DNA of 64,000 nt, from contig CALNYL010000011.1 of assembly GCA_942490775.1 (NCBI GenBank), positions 62,001 to 126,000 on the forward strand, read 5' to 3'. The translations under genes were made by a program, and so were the position numbers. This stretch comes from UBA6489 sp942490775. GTDB taxonomy: Bacteria > Patescibacteriota > Gracilibacteria > BD1-5 > UBA6164. Below the pieces are notes generated by a model, which saw nothing but the letters and a program-made list of their open reading frames with translations, had not been told where the DNA came from and ran no database searches. Numbering within the stretch: the first letter of the stretch is position 1; each line of letters begins with the position of its first letter. Shown piece by piece: positions 42,430 through 52,140 of this stretch.

Positions 42430-43500
42430 TTAGCTTAATAGTTTTATAAATTCTGGGATAAATATTAGTTTATTTTTTCAAATTTTTACAGAAGAAATGA
42501 TTTTATTTTCTTCTAATTTCTGAATATGCCTATTTGCAGTGGCTCTTGCTACTCATAATAGTTTTTCAAATTCTCAAACTGTTAGAAATGGATTTGAGAA
42601 TAAAATATTTGTAATTTTATGATAATCTAAATTTTGCGATGAGAGTTTTTTCTCTATATAAATCATTAATTCTTTAATTTTTAATACTTTTTTATTTGTA
42701 TTTTTAGATTGAGAAATTATTCATTCTAATAGATAAACAATAAATTCGCTATAATCTCAAGTTTCGGTTGTTTTGTTTAATAAATTATAATACTCTGTTT
42801 TATTTCTATTTATGTATTCACTTAAAAAAAGAATTGGATAATCTAGTTTTTTTGTAAGTACCAGATATAGCACATTTAGTATTCTTCATGTTCTTCCGTT
42901 TCAGTCGTAGAATGGGTGTATGCTTTCAAATTGATAATGTAATTTTGGCATTTTTATAAGTGGGTCTATATCATCTTCTGTAGTATTGATAAATTTTTCT
43001 AGATTATTTAATAACTTTTCTATATTTTCTTTTCATTCTGGTGGTGTATATAAAACTTCTCATAATCAATTTGCTATAACTGTTCATGGTATTTGTCTTA
43101 CTCAGGTTTTATTTGGTTCTATTATACTTTGTAGTTCTACTAAAAAGTTATATCAGATTCATCATTGTTTTTTTAGTTTTTCAAAGCCTTTTAGTATTGC
43201 TTCATGGTAGTGTAGTACTTCTTTTTCTGGTCATTTTAATGATTTTTGTCATAGTGCTTTTGATTGCAAGACTTTTTCTGTGGTGGTGTTTATATTTTCT
43301 ATTGCTGATGATTCTACTGATTCTTTTACTAGTAATGGGGAAATTAATATTTCTAGGTTTGGTATTAGGTGTATTAGTCAGTTTAGTTTTGATACTTCTT
43401 CACTTGCTTTTATTGATAGTTTTAAGAATTCTTTTTTGTCGTAGTCGAAATTTCAGGGTAGTTGTGGTAAATTATTGTATGGGATTTTTTTATCAAGCAT
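42430..43500 (-). CDS. Fic family protein (AMP transferase-like)
   Basis: 356 residues. The Fic active-site motif HPFYDGNGRTGR starts at His195, matching HPFx(D/E)GNGRxxR, so AMPylation or a related nucleotidyl-transfer activity is likely. An inhibition-helix motif SSAIENI around residue 65 fits the (S/T)xxxE(G/N) pattern, suggesting self-inhibited Fic of the class with an N-terminal alpha_inh. The C-terminal 90 residues look like a winged helix (ILFSNPFLTVGEFEKLLGVARATANRHIQKL). Such Fic-HTH proteins are often found within type I R-M loci. The start at 43500 lies 61 bases from a cluster of palindromes, downstream of hsdS. Confidence 0.9.
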
Positions 43501-43563
43501 AATTTTAAAATTAAAGATTAATATACTTATTATATTCTTTTATTTCTGAAAGTCAAATCATAT

Positions 43564-43753
43564 GTATCGTTATTGATACTTTTTGAGACATATAATTATA
43601 TATGTCTCATTGATGATACATGTTATTTTTTATGTATCATTTTCTTGATATTTTGAGACATATTATACTGATATGTCTCATTGCTGAGACACATGTAAAC
43701 TTTTGTTTACATGTGTTTGTTATATGTAAAGCTTTTAGTGTCTTTCTTTACAT
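43564..43753. repeat. Cluster of six consecutive hairpins
   Basis: Six inverted repeats follow one another between hsdS and the Fic gene: GTATC/GATAC (43564-43579), GAGACATATA/TATATGTCTC (43585-43608), GATACAT/ATGTATC (43615-43638), GAGACATAT/ATATGTCTC (43655-43679), ACACATGTAAAC/GTTTACATGTGT (43689-43716) and ATGTAAAG/CTTTACAT (43724-43753). All arms share variations of GA(G/T)ACAT or ACATGTAAA, so the group looks duplicated and diverged. Confidence 0.85.
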
Positions 43754-43758
43754 GTATT

Positions 43759-44952
43759 TTAATTTTCCACAAAGCTTTCGTTTTCAAATGCTTGTTTTAG
43801 TAGGCTTTGTTTTAGTTTTTGTAGGTTTTTTAGTTTGTTTTGGTAGTGTTGTTTTAGTTTGGTGTTTTTTTGGAATATTTGGTTTAGGTGGGTGGTTATT
43901 TGTTTTTGGGTTTGGAGAGGGGGAAGTGGGATTGTGATTTTTTTTAATTTTGTTCAGTTAAAATTTGGTTGTGCTGCTCAAACAGTATCAATTCATATTT
44001 GCTTCCAGTAACTTTCACTATAAAAAAAGTATTGTATATAATTTGGAAAAATTAGCTCTTTTTTTGAAACTATTCTTATCAGATAGGATGCAAATATATT
44101 TCAAATTCATTTTTCGTCTATCAAACAAGATTTTCAAACTGTTGCTCATGTTCTAGCAAAAACAATGTCTCATTTGTTTAGTGAATATTTACTAATTTCA
44201 CTTTCTTTAATATCTACAAATGGTACATTATCCCGAATTATATTATTATTTTGAACATCTGTGATTCTCAAATATTTAACTTTTCAGTCTTCTATTGTTT
44301 TTCATGTATATCAATACTGAACTTTTTCAGAAATTTCATCAATAGTTTTTTCCTCAAATTCTCCTTCTCAAAAAGCTTTTTCTAAAGCACTTTTGTTTAG
44401 TTCTTCTATATTTTCTAGGTTCTTTTTTGTTAGTTGTATGCTTTTGTCTATTTTTTCAAATGATTGGTCTAGTTTTTGGGTTATTAGTTTTTGGGTTGGG
44501 AGAGGAGGGAGAGGGATTTGGATTTCTTTGATATCTCTAATGACTAAGTTCTTGTTTGTAACTCATCTAGTTCATTTCTGAGATTGATTGTAAACATCTC
44601 TTGAATTCAAAATGTATTCAAAATATCTAGTATTAAGTATTTTTTTATCAAATTTTAATAAAGCTAAACTAACAAATATACTAAATTCATTATCTACATC
44701 TATAGATTTAGCATATCAGGTAGTTCATACTTTTGTATACAAAATATCTCAAAATTCTGGCTTACATCTTTTTATAAGCTTTTCATGTTCTTCTTTTGAT
44801 ATAAATCTTGTATTAGAAAAATCAATAAAGCCTTTTGTTATATCTTTAACTGATAAGAAAGGGATTCAGGTTTCTATATATTTTGGTGTAGAATGTGTTC
44901 AGTCTGTAATTTTAGAACAAATTTCTCAAAGTTTTTTTATTGGGTACAACAT
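43759..44952 (-). CDS. hsdS: Type I restriction specificity subunit HsdS
   Basis: 397 residues with the expected two target-recognition domains. TRD1 begins LGEICSKITDGTHSTPKYIE and ends with NLVIRDIKEIQIPLPPLPTQK, the conserved 'I.iPlPPl..Qk' junction. A coiled-coil spacer (LDQSFEKIDKSIQLTKKNLENIEELNK) leads to TRD2, which ends TKLKKITIPLPPLQTQKQI, and then the second coiled coil. Both TRDs and both spacers are complete, so this is a full-length specificity subunit. It starts 11 bases after the GHKL ATPase stop and is followed by six hairpins and a Fic gene before hsdM. Confidence 0.93.
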
Positions 44953-44963
44953 ATTTTTATTAT

Positions 44964-46997
44964 CTAGTTAATTTTTAATCTTTCAAAAAACTTTTGATTT
45001 CTAATTTTTGAATCATTTATTACCTTAGACCAATCTAAAACCTCAACATACATATTAAGAGTTGGAAACCAAGTAAAATATCACTTTCAGTCAGGCATCA
45101 TTGTTAAAATTTTCTCTCTATCTAACCAATTTTTACCTTTTTTATTTAAAGTACATACAACATATCAATAAAATGGTGTTTTGGGTTGGATTTCTATTTC
45201 CAATCAATCACGAGTTGTATATTTTCAATCTATAATATTATTCCTATATCTTTTGATTTGTTCAATTGGATCTTCATCTTTTTTTGTTGAAGGTAATGTA
45301 AAATCATCTCTTCAAGGTTTTTTAAATTCAAAAATTGTAATAGGATTAGATGCAGTATTATCTCATCTTAATGCTATTGGATTATCATAAATTATTATAT
45401 CAGGTCTTTCAGTAGTTCCTCAATTTAAAGGTCTATCAGATGCTACATAATTAGTAAATGCTAACTTTTCATCTAATATCCACAAATTATGATCTTCATA
45501 AGAAATTTCTTCAGAATCATTTTTAGTTGGAAATATTATTGTATGAACACTATCTTCTGACTTATATTTTTTAGTTTCATCATCCCATTTTAAAGACTCA
45601 TATAATAAATCTAAAGTAAATTTTCTTGTCGCTACATAATGAGCTAAATCTGTTTTAACTACATCTGACAAAGAATTAACTAGATCTAATACTTCTTTCT
45701 CACTTGAAAAATCACTAGATTTTACAAAAGTATCAACTTTAATTTTTGTTTCTTTTTCTTGTTTATATTTTAATTCATGAAATTTCATATCCAACCTTTC
45801 TTCAGATATGGTTGAGTCAATTGAATTAAAATCAAAGTTTTTGTACAATATACTATACCATGGAGCTTTTTTATTAATAAAGTTTTTTACTTTATCAATT
45901 TTAATAACTTTTTGTTCATCTAAGAAATCTTTATAAAATTCTTGTATTTTTATAATTCAAGAATTCAAAATATCATTTTCATTAACAAAGTCTTTTAAAA
46001 AATCTTCATCTTTAACAAAAATAAAACTTCATCTTTCTGTATTTACATTTTTATCTAAATAATCTCAAAAAATATATGATTTAATAGAATAATTATTTTC
46101 CTTATTATTATTTTTTTCTTTTAGTGTTTGGTTAAAATCTGGTATAATTTTTCATAAAGATTCTTCAATTACTACTCTATTATGTCAACACAGATTTATA
46201 GTATTATTAGCTGTAGAGTACTTGATCTTAAATATTTTTATTCAAAATTCTAATTTTATGTTATTATCAAATTTCTGAGGAATAATAATTTTATTATTAT
46301 AAATAGCCTCAATTTCTTTTCATTTTCATATAAGTGAGTTTAATAATAATGGTTTATCAACTCAATCATCTAAATAAATATTTGGACAATTAAATTTATC
46401 ATCAGCAAAATACATCAACAAATGTTCTAGTAATTTTCTTCATAAAGTATCAAGATGCTTACTTTGTGAATTAAGTCTAGTAATATATTGTTTTTTTAAC
46501 CTTTTTAGTATTAATTTAGTCCCTATATTTTCAATATCATTAGCATTGGTAATATCTTTATTAGACATTATATCCTTAGCATTTATATCAAAATCAAACT
46601 CAATTTTCTTTTTTATTCAATTTTCTAAATAAATACTAACAAATTTTACCTCTTGAAAGAATTTTAAATAAAAAAATCTTCAAAATCATTTTCATCAGAA
46701 GTCTTCTAATTTATAATCACTTCTATAAGTATCAAAAGACTCTTGATTTTCTATAATAAATCCAATTCAATCATCAATAATTTCAAATCATTCAATATCT
46801 CATAAAGATTCTTTAGATCAATCTAATCATAATAATTGATTAGATCTCAATACTTTAATTATAATTTCTCATTTACTAGTATTATTTTTTATAATTGCTT
46901 GTATTCAATTTACGATTCATTCAAAAAGAGGTGAATAAACAGATTTATTTGTTATATCTGCTACAACTCATTTTATATTAATATTTCATTTAGCCAT
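44964..46997 (-). CDS. GHKL (Hsp90-like) ATPase with C-terminal PD-(D/E)XK-like nuclease
   Basis: 677 residues. The first 130 residues carry the GHKL ATP-binding signatures: LFEGIVNGIQAI (N box, with the catalytic Glu and Asn), DDGIGF near 75 (G1), and GGKGFGR near 100 (G2). Around 531-558 is RPDIIIYDN...ITIFEFKKP, which fits the PD-(D/E)XK pattern with Pro531/Asp532 and Glu556-x-Lys558. This combination resembles the MORC/MutL-like ATPases described from prokaryotic R-M contexts. It sits between hsdR/DUF3800 and hsdS on the same strand. A DNA-sensing nuclease linked to the R-M system is the likely role; the nuclease call is by motif only. Confidence 0.7.
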
Positions 46998-47159
46998 AAC
47001 TTATCTATATTTAGATAATAAAAACTACCTACACCCAATATAACCCCAAAACCAAAAACATCAATTAAAAACTATTCTTTTCAAAACAAAATCATCTCGT
47101 CCATATTGTAAGGACAGGTTTTAAACCTGTCCCTACAATTCCATATTTATTTTTTTTAC

Positions 47160-47236
47160 ATAAAAAAACCACAAGTAAGGTCGTTACTTGTGGACGGACA
47201 GCCACGAACTGCCTCGGATATACAAGCATTATAACC
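47160..47236 (-). ncRNA. Small RNA unit, copy 1 (promoter to terminator)
   Basis: On the minus strand a -10 TATAAT (47228-47233) is followed, about 7 bases later, by a transcript region beginning TATCCGAGGCAGTTCGTGG. It ends in the hairpin CCACAAGTAA/TTACTTGTGG (47169-47193) and a run of seven T residues (47162-47168). The RNA would be about 60 nt, with a 5' stem-loop (GGCAG/CTGTCC) and the terminator. The -35 (CTTTGT-like) is weak. A second copy is 250 bases away. Confidence 0.6.
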
Positions 47237-47414
47237 CATTTTTCTAAAAAACAAAGTTTCTTATTTCAAAGCCTTCTATTTATTTATACCCAATATAACC
47301 TTCCTCCAAAAAAAATCAATTAAAAACTATTCTTTTCAACACAAAATCATCTCGTCCATATTGTAAGGACAGGTTTTAAACCTGTCCTTACAATTCCATA
47401 TTTATTTTTTTTAC

Positions 47415-47492
47415 ATAAAAAAACCACAAGTAAGGTCGTTACTTGTGGACGGACAGCCACGAACTGCCTCGGATATACAAGCATTATAACCT
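47415..47492 (-). ncRNA. Small RNA unit, copy 2
   Basis: Same layout as copy 1: -10 TATAAT at 47483-47488, conserved CCGAGGCAGTTCGTGGCTG region, terminator hairpin at 47424-47448 and a T run at 47416-47423. The RNA part of the two copies is identical by eye, while the flanking bases upstream of the -10 differ (an AAAAAAAAGG tract versus AAATGGG). This suggests selection on the RNA. Confidence 0.6.
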
Positions 47493-47950
47493 TTTTTTTT
47501 CTAAAAAACAAAATTTTTTGATAAAATTTTGTTTTTTACCTACACACAATATACCCCCCAAACCAAAAAAATCAATTAAAAACTATTCTTTTCAACACAA
47601 AATCATCTCATCCGCATTGTAGGGACAGCAGATCTGCTGTCCCTACGATTTCTAAACCACACAATTATCCTTTCATCCCCCCAATAATAAACCAACAAAA
47701 AAAATCACAAAAAAAATTTCATATTATATTTCATCATGAAAAATTTATGTTTATTTTTTTGTTAAATTCTAATTTTTCAGTACTATTCACACATAGTATA
47801 AATATAGTTAAAATCGAACCTATTGAATGTTTAGTTTATAACTACACTTTATCTAAAAAATCCCCCCCTTAAAGCTTTTATAAATTCTTTAGGTTTTAAA
47901 ATGAACTAATACTTACAAAAAATAAATTATTTTTTTATATCACATAAAAA

Positions 47951-48172
47951 ATGAAAATAAATAAAAAAGACTGAAATAGACCTCTGAAATTATATTATAA
48001 AATTTATTTACTAGGAATTGCATTACTACCAGTTCCATTATTACTATTATCCTTAAATTTAGAAGAAGATAATTGGATTCAAGATAAATTATTTATAGCT
48101 CCATTAATCTATATATTTATCTGAGCAATTTTTTTTGCAGTAAAAAATAATTGAAATATCTTTAAAAAGTAG
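47951..48172 (+). CDS. Small two-helix membrane protein, 73 aa
   Basis: Two hydrophobic segments (about 17-36, YLLGIALLPVPLLLLSL, and 49-66, FIAPLIYIFIGAIFFAV) with a charged N-terminus (MKINKKDGNRPLK) and a KNNGNIFKK tail. It is the only plus-strand coding gene inside the R-M island. It contains four TGA glycines. It is flanked by repeat-array modules, so it may be cargo of a mobile repeat, a small toxin-like membrane protein, or an R-M accessory. No family is recognised. Confidence 0.6.
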
Positions 48173-48264
48173 TTATTAAAAATAGATAAAATTAAAAACT
48201 TTAAAACTCTCTCTCAATCCCCTATTTTGAAAAGATTATGAATAAAATTCATCAACCTTTTTAT

Positions 48265-48400
48265 ATTACACACAACACCCAAAAATATCAATTAAAAACT
48301 ATTTTCTCCAAAATAAAATCATCTCCGTCCATATTGTAGGGACAGCAGATCTGCTGTCCCTACGGTTTCCAAATTACACAATTATCCCTTCATCACACCA
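48265..48400. repeat. Repeat array, copy 4
   Basis: ACACACAACACCC...ATCAATTAAAAACTATTTTCTCC...ATCATCTCCGTCC module followed by the palindrome GTAGGGACAGCAGATCTGCT (48336-48363, 28 bases in all) and the CACAATTATCCCTTCATC tail shared with copy 3. Confidence 0.8.
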
Positions 48401-48433
48401 ATAATAAACTAACCACAAAAAAGTGAAAAAAAG

Positions 48434-48475
48434 ATTTACAATTATATACATTATATATAATTGTAAACTTTTTTA
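48434..48475. terminator. Hairpin with T run before the small RNA
   Basis: TTTACAATTATATA and TATATAATTGTAAA around CATTA form a long stem followed by CTTTTTT. It probably ends transcription arriving from the plus strand. Confidence 0.6.
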
Positions 48476-48508
48476 TTTAAAAAAGTTTAAAAAAAGTTTA
48501 AAAAAGAT

Positions 48509-48644
48509 TTGCATTTAATAGTATCTTGCTATATAATCACTTCATAAGATCATAAAACTAAAATACACTGTTCTTAAGGATTCCTTCCATCGGTCGGATC
48601 TGAATTAAGACACAAAAAAGTGTAGAATGTAGATCTTTTTTTTT
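48509..48644 (+). ncRNA. Predicted ~100-nt non-coding RNA with promoter and terminator
   Basis: A near-consensus promoter, TTGCAT (48509-48514), 17-base spacer, TATAAT (48532-48537), would start a transcript near 48544. It would end at an interrupted hairpin, GGATCT...GACAC-AAAAAA-GTGT...AGATC, followed by nine T residues (about 48596-48643). Upstream, GGATTC (48578-48583) can also pair with GGATCT, so two competing folds are possible. No plus-strand gene follows (the next gene is on the minus strand), so this is a stand-alone RNA rather than a leader. I do not recognise the family; it is not a tRNA or a typical SRP RNA. Confidence 0.6.
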
Positions 48645-48654
48645 GCCTTAAAAT

Positions 48655-49302
48655 TTAATTAAACCACAACTCATCATACCTAACCTTTTCTCTATAAATA
48701 CAAAACCAATCAGTATTAATCTTATTATACTTTTCAAAAAATCAATAACAAAATACATCAGCAAGTTGTAATTGTTTTATAGATTTACTATCCTCATGTA
48801 ATATATCAATCCCTATATCCAAAGAAACTTTTGTCTCAACATTTCTAATAATATAATCATTACAATCTATTATCTGACTCCTAGTCTTTGATTTATCCAA
48901 AACAATAGTAAGCTTATGTTTTACAAAACTAAAATCAATCTGATCTATAAGCTGTCTTACAAAATAATTATATAACCTAGGCTTATTATTCTGTAAATCC
49001 TCATTAACATTTTTTTTATTAAAAGTGATAGAATAAATATCAAAATTAAAATGAGAAACTCTTTTATACAAATACTTTTTTATTGATAAATTTGTTTTAC
49101 TTCATTTTATTTCAGAAATTTTTCTTTTACTATTCTTTTTATTTAGCTTCCTCTTTATTACAGTCTCAACCTCCTTTTTTAATCATCTATTAGAATTTAA
49201 GTCTTTTACTATAATCACTGTTATTGTAAAAAAATCAGATGGAGTCTTATTTTCAAAATCAAATCACAAATCCCCACTTTCATCAAGATAAACATAAACC
49301 AT
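48655..49302 (-). CDS. DUF3800 domain protein
   Basis: 215 residues. The N-terminal MVYVYLDESGDLGF is the hallmark DESG motif of DUF3800, an RNase H-like fold. The middle has DKSKTRSQIIDCNDYI and the C-terminal LQLADVFCY supplies the late 'lQlaDlia' motif. DUF3800 proteins are frequent in mobile and defence islands and are suspected nucleases. Here it lies between hsdR and the GHKL ATPase, on the same strand, with repeat modules on both sides, so it may belong to the R-M system or be cargo. The ATG at 49300-49302 is certain. Confidence 0.88.
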
Positions 49303-49361
49303 ACCTACTATGAGAAATAAAAAAATAAAATATCAAAAAAAAGCACTTTCATCAACCTTTT

Positions 49362-49473
49362 TACCTACACACAATATAACCCCCAAAACCAAAAAAATCA
49401 ATTAAAAACTATTCTTTTCAACACAAAACAAAATAACCTCATCCGTAGGGACAGGTTTTAAACCTGTCCCTAC
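49362..49473. repeat. Repeat array, copy 5
   Basis: CTACACACAATATAACCCCC...ATCAATTAAAAACTATTCTTTTCAACAC module ending in the palindrome GTAGGGACAG-GTTTTAAAC-CTGTCCCTAC (49445-49473), 36 bases before the hsdR stop. Confidence 0.8.
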
Positions 49474-49508
49474 AAATATCCCTACAAATGTCCCTACAAT
49501 ACTGTCCC

Positions 49509-51914
49509 CTACCTCACATACAAACTCTTCTGCACCTCATAATAAGCACTCTTCAGCTCCTCAACCCCTCAAAACTCCTCTGCAATCTCCCTAGCTTCTC
49601 CCCTATTAAACAACCTAATCTTACTACTCAAATTCTCTTTTCTAAAATCCAAAATCCCATTCTTCACATACAAAGTAAGTAAAAACTCCAAAAAATCCCT
49701 AGCCTTCAAACTCTTATATTTTCATACAACATCCTCACCATAAATAGATCTCTCAGACCTATATTTTATCTCACTATCAAAAGACAAATGAGCCAAAACA
49801 TCAAAAATATCAGAATCTTTAGCCTCAAACATATTTTTCAAATCCTCAAACTGCTCAGTATCAAGTCAAATATTATATAAACTATGAAGTAGTTCTTCCC
49901 TACTCTCAGGATTAGACCAAAGCATTCTAAGTTGATTTTCATCCTTATAAAACTTTGGTAACTCTCAAACTATTTTTTTCAGAAAGTCCTCACTACTCAA
50001 ATGCTTTCAAGAATTAGGATCTAAATATCTGGTCTCTATATCTATAACCTTTAATTCTCTATTATCAGCAAGTCTAACATGCAATTTTTCTTTTTTCTCT
50101 TGTAGGGAACGATTGCAATCGTTCCTTACAGTTGCATTGTACTTCACTTCTGGTTCTTTTATCAAATCATAACTATCAACTAAATTATCCTCCTCTGGTC
50201 ATCCATCCCAAAGCTCATCTCTGAAATCATTAGTCGCACCCACAAAATCATAAATAGTAAAATAATCTTTTCAATCAAATACTCTGGTTCATCTTCAAAC
50301 TATTTGTTTGTATTCAACTATACTTCATATATTTCTAACAAGAACAATATTCCTAACATTTAAAGCATCCACTCAGGTAGTCAGCATCTGTGAACTAGTT
50401 AAAATAACAGGAGTATCTTTATCATTATCCTGAAATTTCTCTAAAAACATTCTACCATTTTCTCACTCATCACTAGTAACTCTTACACAATAATCAGGAT
50501 CAGAAACCTTTTTATACTTATTTATACTATCTCTAATTCTAAGAGCATGAGATTGGTCAACACAGAAAATAATAGTCTTATCCATAACATTTATCTGGCT
50601 TAGAATTGTACTTGCTATCAAATCAGATCTTTCATCTATAACTATTTCTCTCTCCATATCCTTTGCATAATACACATCTTTTTTTGCATCTCATGAAACA
50701 ATCATATCACCAGAATTTAAAACTAGTTCATCTATATTTAATTTTATTCTCTTAATTTTAAATGGGGTTAGAAAACCATCATCTATTCAGGCTTTTAAGC
50801 TATATTCATATATGGGTTTTCAAAAATATTTATATGTATCTACATTATCATCTCTTTTAGGAGTAGCTGTAAGTCATAAATGTACAGCACTATCAAAATA
50901 CTTAAGAATCTCAGCCCAATTTCAATCGTCTCTTGCTCCTCATCTATGACACTCATCTATTATAATCAAATCAAAAAAGTCTTTTGGGTATCTGTTGTAG
51001 TATGTTTCTTGTAAAGTTTCTTCTTTAATCACCGTAGGGAATGAAGATTTTCATTCCTTACAATTATTACTTCCTTCTGTTCCCTCTCCTTTAAGGAGAG
51101 GGATAGGGTGAGGTTTTTCCCCACCAACCAAAGCCTGATAAATAGCAAAAAATATATTTGCATTTATAGGAACTTTTCAGTTCCTCTTTCTCACCTCATC
51201 TCAATTTATTTTTAAAATATCCTTTTCAAGTGGATTAAAGGTATTCATAGCTTGGTCTATTAATATATTTCTATCAGCCAAAAATAAAATTCTAGGTCTC
51301 CTAACTCATATCCCATCTTTTGACCACCTCGTCATAAATAATTTATAAGCAATCTGAAATGCAATAAATGTTTTTCATGTACCAGTAGCTAATGTTAGTA
51401 AAATTCTATCCTTTTTATCTCAAATAGCCTCCATAGTTTTATTTATAGCTATTTCTTGATAATATCTTGGCTTTTTATCCGATAATAAAAAAGGTTCATT
51501 CAAAAGAATCTCCTTTACAGAATTTCTTTCACTATAAACCTTTTTATGTAATTCCTCAGGAGTTGGATAAGATTTTATAAAACATCACTTCCCCACCTCT
51601 AAATCAAACTCATAAGTTTCCTTACCATTTGAAGAATAAACAAATCTTATATGCAATATTTTTCAATATTCTTTTACCTGTTCTAATCATTCTGTTGGAG
51701 ATAATCACTCTTTTTTAGCTTCAATAATAGCCAAATTAGTTCATTTGTATTTCAATAAATAGTCTGCAAACTTTCTTTTTCATCTTTTATTTCAAAATGA
51801 TTTTCTACCATCTGTGAAATAATATTCTCTTTTTATATTGTTTGATTTCCATCAACTATCTTTTAGTTTTGGATCTATATGATTAGCCCTAGTATCAGAT
51901 TCTGATTTATACAT
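49509..51914 (-). CDS. hsdR: Type I restriction endonuclease subunit HsdR
   Basis: 801 residues. A PD-(D/E)XK nuclease domain with IIEAKKE is near residue 50-60. The DEAD-box translocase follows: LATGTGKTFIA near 175, IIIDECHRG near 300 and LTATPKRDDN near 330. Motifs V-VI are TGVDALNVRNIVLVRN and GRGTRVF around 480-510, and the C-terminal EcoEI_R-like domain closes it (ELPKFYKDENQLRML...). HsdR translocates and cuts unmodified DNA together with HsdM and HsdS. Two palindromic repeats are inserted in frame at 50102-50131 (encoding VRNDCNRSL) and 51030-51118 (between helicase motifs), with no frame loss. Confidence 0.93.
50102..50131. repeat. GTAG-headed palindrome inside hsdR, first site
   Basis: GTAGGGAACGATTG followed by CAATCGTTCCTTAC, a near-perfect palindrome (one mismatch) of the same family as the xth insertion, in frame with hsdR. 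Confidence 0.8.
51030..51118. repeat. Palindromes inside hsdR, second site
   Basis: Two elements in tandem: GTAGGGAATGAAGATTTTCATTCCTTAC-type (51034-51061) and CCCTCTCCTTTAAGGAGAGGG (51082-51102) with a GGATAGGGTGAGG tail. Together they add about 28 residues (KGEGTEGSNNCKEWKSSFPT region) between helicase motifs Ia and II. Confidence 0.8.
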
Positions 51915-52140
51915 TTTATTTCTTTTATTTAAATAACTTAAAATCTTTATTTATTGTATATAAAAAATCGAGTTTTCAAAATAAAAAAAAACAGCTTATC
52001 TTAAGCCCAAATATCAAGATATTTATAATTATTTCAATAAAAAAAATAAAAAAAGTAGCAATATTTTAAAAAATAGTTATAATAGTACCACATTAATTAA
52101 AAGTTATTTTAATTAATTATATTTTTTAATTCATATATAT

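Larger units (their letters stand above)
47031..47700. repeat. Repeat array, copies 1-3
   Basis: Three copies (about 47031, 47287 and 47538) of a module reading CAATATAACC...AATCAATTAAAAACTATTC...AAAATCATCTC, each followed by a perfect palindrome. In copies 1 and 2 the palindrome is GTAAGGACAG-GTTTTAAAC-CTGTCC(C/T)TAC (47108-47136, 47363-47391); in copy 3 it is GTAGGGACAGCAG-ATCTG-type (47619-47646). Copies 1 and 2 are followed by the small RNA unit. Two more module copies lie at about 48265 and 49362. Confidence 0.85.

Noticed and set aside
43086..43502. Plus-strand Leu/Val-rich open frame over the Fic gene
   Set aside because: It looks like a membrane protein only because of the antisense codon composition; the Fic motif lies on the minus strand.
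47160..47236. tRNA gene at the small RNA unit
   Set aside because: The hairpins do not make a cloverleaf and there is no T-loop GTTCRAN motif with the right spacing.
47031..49473. CRISPR array
   Set aside because: The repeated modules are about 80-130 bases with internal palindromes and unequal spacing (250 to 1100 bases), without unique spacers of constant length, and no cas gene is near.
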